Positions 6,083 through 7,720 of a stretch of DNA of 7,720 bases are shown in pieces. The position numbers were made by a program, and so were the translations under genes. Numbering within the stretch: the first letter of the stretch is position 1; the number at the start of each line of letters is the position of its first letter. The DNA is taken from positions 1-7,720 of the forward strand of contig CAIRYL010000141.1 of NCBI GenBank assembly GCA_903882825.1, read 5' to 3'. This DNA is from an uncultured Candidatus Peregrinibacteria bacterium. GTDB lineage: Bacteria; Patescibacteriota; Gracilibacteria; CAIRYL01. Below the pieces are notes generated by a model. It was not told where the DNA came from. It saw only the letters and a program-made list of their open reading frames with translations, and did not search any database.

Positions 6083-6110
6083 ATAATACACTTCAATGCC
6101 CAGTAGTCAA
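6083..6110 (-). promoter_or_regulatory. Sigma70-like promoter of the 215-residue gene
   Basis: On the minus strand TTGACT (6110-6105) and TATTAT (6088-6083) are 16 bases apart, each matching the consensus at 5 of 6 positions. Start is expected near 6076, about 34 bases before the ATG at 6042. The -35 box lies in the loop and right arm of the palindrome at 6098-6121. Confidence 0.52.
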
Positions 6111-6121
6111 AACTACTGAGC
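6098..6121 (-). promoter_or_regulatory. Operator-like palindrome overlapping the -35 box
   Basis: The minus strand reads GCTCAGTAGT, a four-base spacer TTTG, then ACTACTGGGC: ten-base arms that match except for one T-G position. It covers the -35 hexamer of the 215-residue gene, which is a common position for a repressor site. It could instead be a small RNA hairpin, but no U-run follows. Confidence 0.4.
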
Positions 6122-6222
6122 ACTAAATTTTCTTTGGAAGAATGAAAAACCTAACAACTTTTTTCCATTAACCCAAAAAAACATTATCTTTAAATTTTTT
6201 TGATTTTAAAAAGGATATAGTT

Positions 6223-6251
6223 TTGAAATTTATAGTATTTTCAATTATAAT
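6223..6251 (+). promoter_or_regulatory. Near-consensus sigma70 promoter for the 61-residue gene
   Basis: TTGAAA (6223-6228), a 17-base spacer and a perfect TATAAT (6246-6251) form the best promoter in the window. Transcription should start near 6258, about 19 bases before the ATG at 6277. The leader is almost all T and A with no Shine-Dalgarno sequence. Confidence 0.65.
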
Positions 6252-6276
6252 TTCTTTGATTTTATTTTTTTAATAT

Positions 6277-6462
6277 ATGACAGATCCTCAAGAAAAAAAA
6301 CTGAATATGGATGCAGAAGAAAAGCCAAAAACTTCTCTTCCAAAACCAGTAGTTCCACGACCTGGTTATTCGTATAATAATGGTAATTCGTTTAAAGGTG
6401 CACCAGGAAAAACAATCAATAACCGACAAAGACCAGGAAGAGCAGCCGGAAGGGGACGCTAA
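6277..6462 (+). CDS. Small basic, probably disordered protein of unknown function
   Basis: The 61-residue product has no recognised domain. The first third is acidic/basic mixed (DPQEKK, DAEEKPK), the middle is proline-rich (LPKPVVPRPGYSY), and the end is a Gly/Asn/Arg stretch closing in RQRPGRAAGRGR. There is no hydrophobic segment, so it should be soluble and mostly unstructured. The RG-rich tail would suit RNA or DNA contact, which is inference only. Support for a real gene is the strong promoter just upstream, the correctly spaced ATG, and the fit into the gap: it ends 12 bases before the convergent murF stop. The leader without a Shine-Dalgarno site resembles those of recJ and the flavin reductase. 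It could be a lineage-specific small protein. Confidence 0.62.
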   Translation: MTDPQEKKLNMDAEEKPKTSLPKPVVPRPGYSYNNGNSFKGAPGKTINNRQRPGRAAGRGR

Positions 6463-6474
6463 AAGGATAGAAAT

Positions 6475-7720
6475 TTACTTTTTCCATTCTTCTTGTCTTC
6501 GACATAAAAATTGAGTATCTTCAGGATTTTCAAGAATTTTTTCTATTGCTTGTTCTAAAAATATTTCTCCTTGGGATCCTTTCACTAATACAAAATCTCC
6601 TTCCTCTAATATTTCTAATAAATATTTTCCAGCCTCTGTTGCACGTTGGAAAAGAAGTGTTTTTTTTCCATTTTTTTCTGATCCTTTCACTACATCCGAT
6701 CCGTGTGATCCAACAAACAAAATAATATCTGCAACTTCTGAGGCTTTTTCTCCCAAATTTTTATGAAATACCGAGGATTCTTCTCCGAGTTCATTCATGG
6801 TTCCTAAAAGTACAATTTTTCGTGTTGCAAAAACCTTTTTCATATCTTCTAGTGCCGAAGAAACGGCGTTTGGGTTAGAATTATAAGATTGGTCCCAAAT
6901 AATAGACTTATTTTTTCCCTTTAATAAACGTCCTCTTCCAGCAGATGGAAGGAAATTTTTAAAAACATTTTCTATTTTTTCAGGAGAAATCCCATATTTT
7001 CTGGCTAAAAATATTGCTGGAGTTGCCAATTCTGGGAAAAATGATCCAATCACCGGAAGTGAAAACTCAAGTCTCTCTCCTTGACACGCGTATACAAATG
7101 AAACTCCATCTGGTTCATATCGTACGTCAAGGCATTGAATATGGTATTCCTTTGATTTCCCATATCCAATAATATTCGGTATTTCTTTCATGTTTTTTAA
7201 GGTTTTTAAGTATTCATCTTCTTCATTTATAATGCACATTCCAGATTTTGGGATTGAAAGTGGGAGTTTCGATTTCTCATGAAAAATTTCTCGTATATTG
7301 CGAAAATGCCTTTTCCCTAAATGTACCGGTGCAATATTTGTCACAATTGCAATATTTGGATGTGCAATCGCCAATAGTTCATCCATGTCGCCTCTTCGGT
7401 CTATCCCGAATTCTAAAACAATTTTCTGAGGTTTTGGAAGTTTTTTAGTATACACCCTCCACAGTATTTTTAACCACTTTACAGGAGACGAAAAACCAGA
7501 TTCATTTTCTTGTAGAAGACTGAGCGCAATTCCAAGAGGTGTATTAAATCCTTCTCTGGAAGAAAGTACGTTGTATTTTTGTGCTAAAAGAACAGAAATA
7601 AAGTTTTTCGTAGTGGTTTTGCCCATAGATCCTGTAATAGCAATAATTTCTGCACCATGGTCTAAAACTTTTTGTGCACGGAAAAGAAGCAGAGCAAGAA
7701 TTATTTTTTTAAACAGAAAT
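6475..7720 (-). CDS. murF: MurF-type Mur ligase (UDP-MurNAc-tripeptide:D-Ala-D-Ala ligase), N-terminus beyond window
   Basis: MurF uses ATP to add D-alanyl-D-alanine to the cytoplasmic UDP-MurNAc-tripeptide, the last soluble step in peptidoglycan precursor synthesis. The frame stays open to the right edge, giving 414 visible residues. The ATP P-loop AITGSMGKTTTK starts at visible residue ~27, so the internal ATG at 7626, which falls inside this loop, is not the start. Further landmarks are LEFGIDRRGDMDELL, VTNIAPVHLG, an EKSKL segment near the expected active-site lysine, DQSYNSNPNAV and GTMNELGEES. The C-terminal domain ends with VLVKGSQGE and a RRQEEW tail. Just before the P-loop the visible sequence is strongly hydrophobic (FLFKKIILALLLF), unlike the usual substrate-binding domain end. 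MurF is the best fit among Mur ligases, though a related ligase with altered substrate is possible. Confidence 0.88.
   Translation of the reverse strand, partial: FLFKKIILALLLFRAQKVLDHGAEIIAITGSMGKTTTKNFISVLLAQKYNVLSSREGFNTPLGIALSLLQENESGFSSPVKWLKILWRVYTKKLPKPQKIVLEFGIDRRGDMDELLAIAHPNIAIVTNIAPVHLGKRHFRNIREIFHEKSKLPLSIPKSGMCIINEEDEYLKTLKNMKEIPNIIGYGKSKEYHIQCLDVRYEPDGVSFVYACQGERLEFSLPVIGSFFPELATPAIFLARKYGISPEKIENVFKNFLPSAGRGRLLKGKNKSIIWDQSYNSNPNAVSSALEDMKKVFATRKIVLLGTMNELGEESSVFHKNLGEKASEVADIILFVGSHGSDVVKGSEKNGKKTLLFQRATEAGKYLLEILEEGDFVLVKGSQGEIFLEQAIEKILENPEDTQFLCRRQEEWKK

Larger units (their letters stand above)
5344..6134. repeat. 11-base direct repeats flanking the orphan gene
   Basis: TAAATTTTCTT occurs at 5344-5354 and again at 6124-6134, each followed within one base by GG. 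The pair brackets the atypical 215-residue gene and its promoter. It could be a trace of insertion or of an integration site, but the sequence is A/T-rich and chance cannot be excluded. Confidence 0.25.

Noticed and set aside
5284..6174. Inverted repeats GGGTTAAT (5284-5291) and ATTAACCC (6167-6174) as transposon ends
   Set aside because: They are too short, lie outside the 11-base direct repeats (the wrong order for target duplications), and no transposase is present.
3..7720. Recoded TGA (genetic code 25)
   Set aside because: All genes are full length under the standard code with TGG as the tryptophan codon and no in-frame TGA, so glycine recoding of TGA is not in evidence.
3..7720. CRISPR arrays, insertion sequences, defence or toxin systems
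   Set aside because: No spaced direct repeats, transposase, nuclease-helicase pair or toxin-antitoxin pair could be recognised on either strand.

Overview
The window is AT-rich, densely packed bacterial chromosome: ten protein genes (two of them cut by the window edges) and one tRNA gene, with short intergenic gaps. Mostly small proteins, T-rich leaders without Shine-Dalgarno sequences, a ribosomal operon lacking ssb and rplI, and a Mur ligase with a hydrophobic stretch just before its P-loop all suggest a Candidate Phyla Radiation (Patescibacteria) genome. This is inference from gene content; no rRNA is present to confirm it. The standard code fits: every gene reads through without in-frame TGA, and all ten visible stops are TAA or TAG.

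Layout, left to right. Bases 3-746 (+) are the C-terminal part of an MtaB-type tRNA methylthiotransferase. Bases 841-2511 (+) encode RecJ, a single-strand exonuclease. An imperfect hairpin with a T-run (2522-2572) leads straight into tRNA-Thr(UGU) at 2573-2649, which is followed by a 28-base perfect palindrome with a T-run, a clear intrinsic terminator. The next four genes run on the minus strand and appear to form one operon read from 4364 down to 2752: rpsF (bS6), rpsR (bS18), a small conserved membrane protein, and ribH (lumazine synthase). Divergent from rpsF is a 233-residue flavin reductase of the ferredoxin-NADP reductase fold (4543-5244, +).

The 5245-6276 stretch looks accessory. It holds one unrecognised 215-residue gene (5395-6042, -) with higher G+C than its neighbours, its own sigma70-like promoter with a palindrome over the -35 box, and an 11-base direct repeat on either side. 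Next is a 61-residue, Pro/Gly/Arg-rich small protein gene behind a near-consensus promoter (6277-6462, +). It is convergent with a MurF-type Mur ligase (6475-7720, -) that runs off the right edge.

Most functions are core housekeeping: tRNA modification, recombination and repair, translation, flavin cofactor and redox chemistry, and peptidoglycan precursor synthesis. No mobile element, CRISPR array or recognisable defence system is visible. The items most worth following up are the orphan gene with its operator-like site, the small promoter-driven protein, the structured recJ-tRNA junction, and the unusual leaders without Shine-Dalgarno sites.
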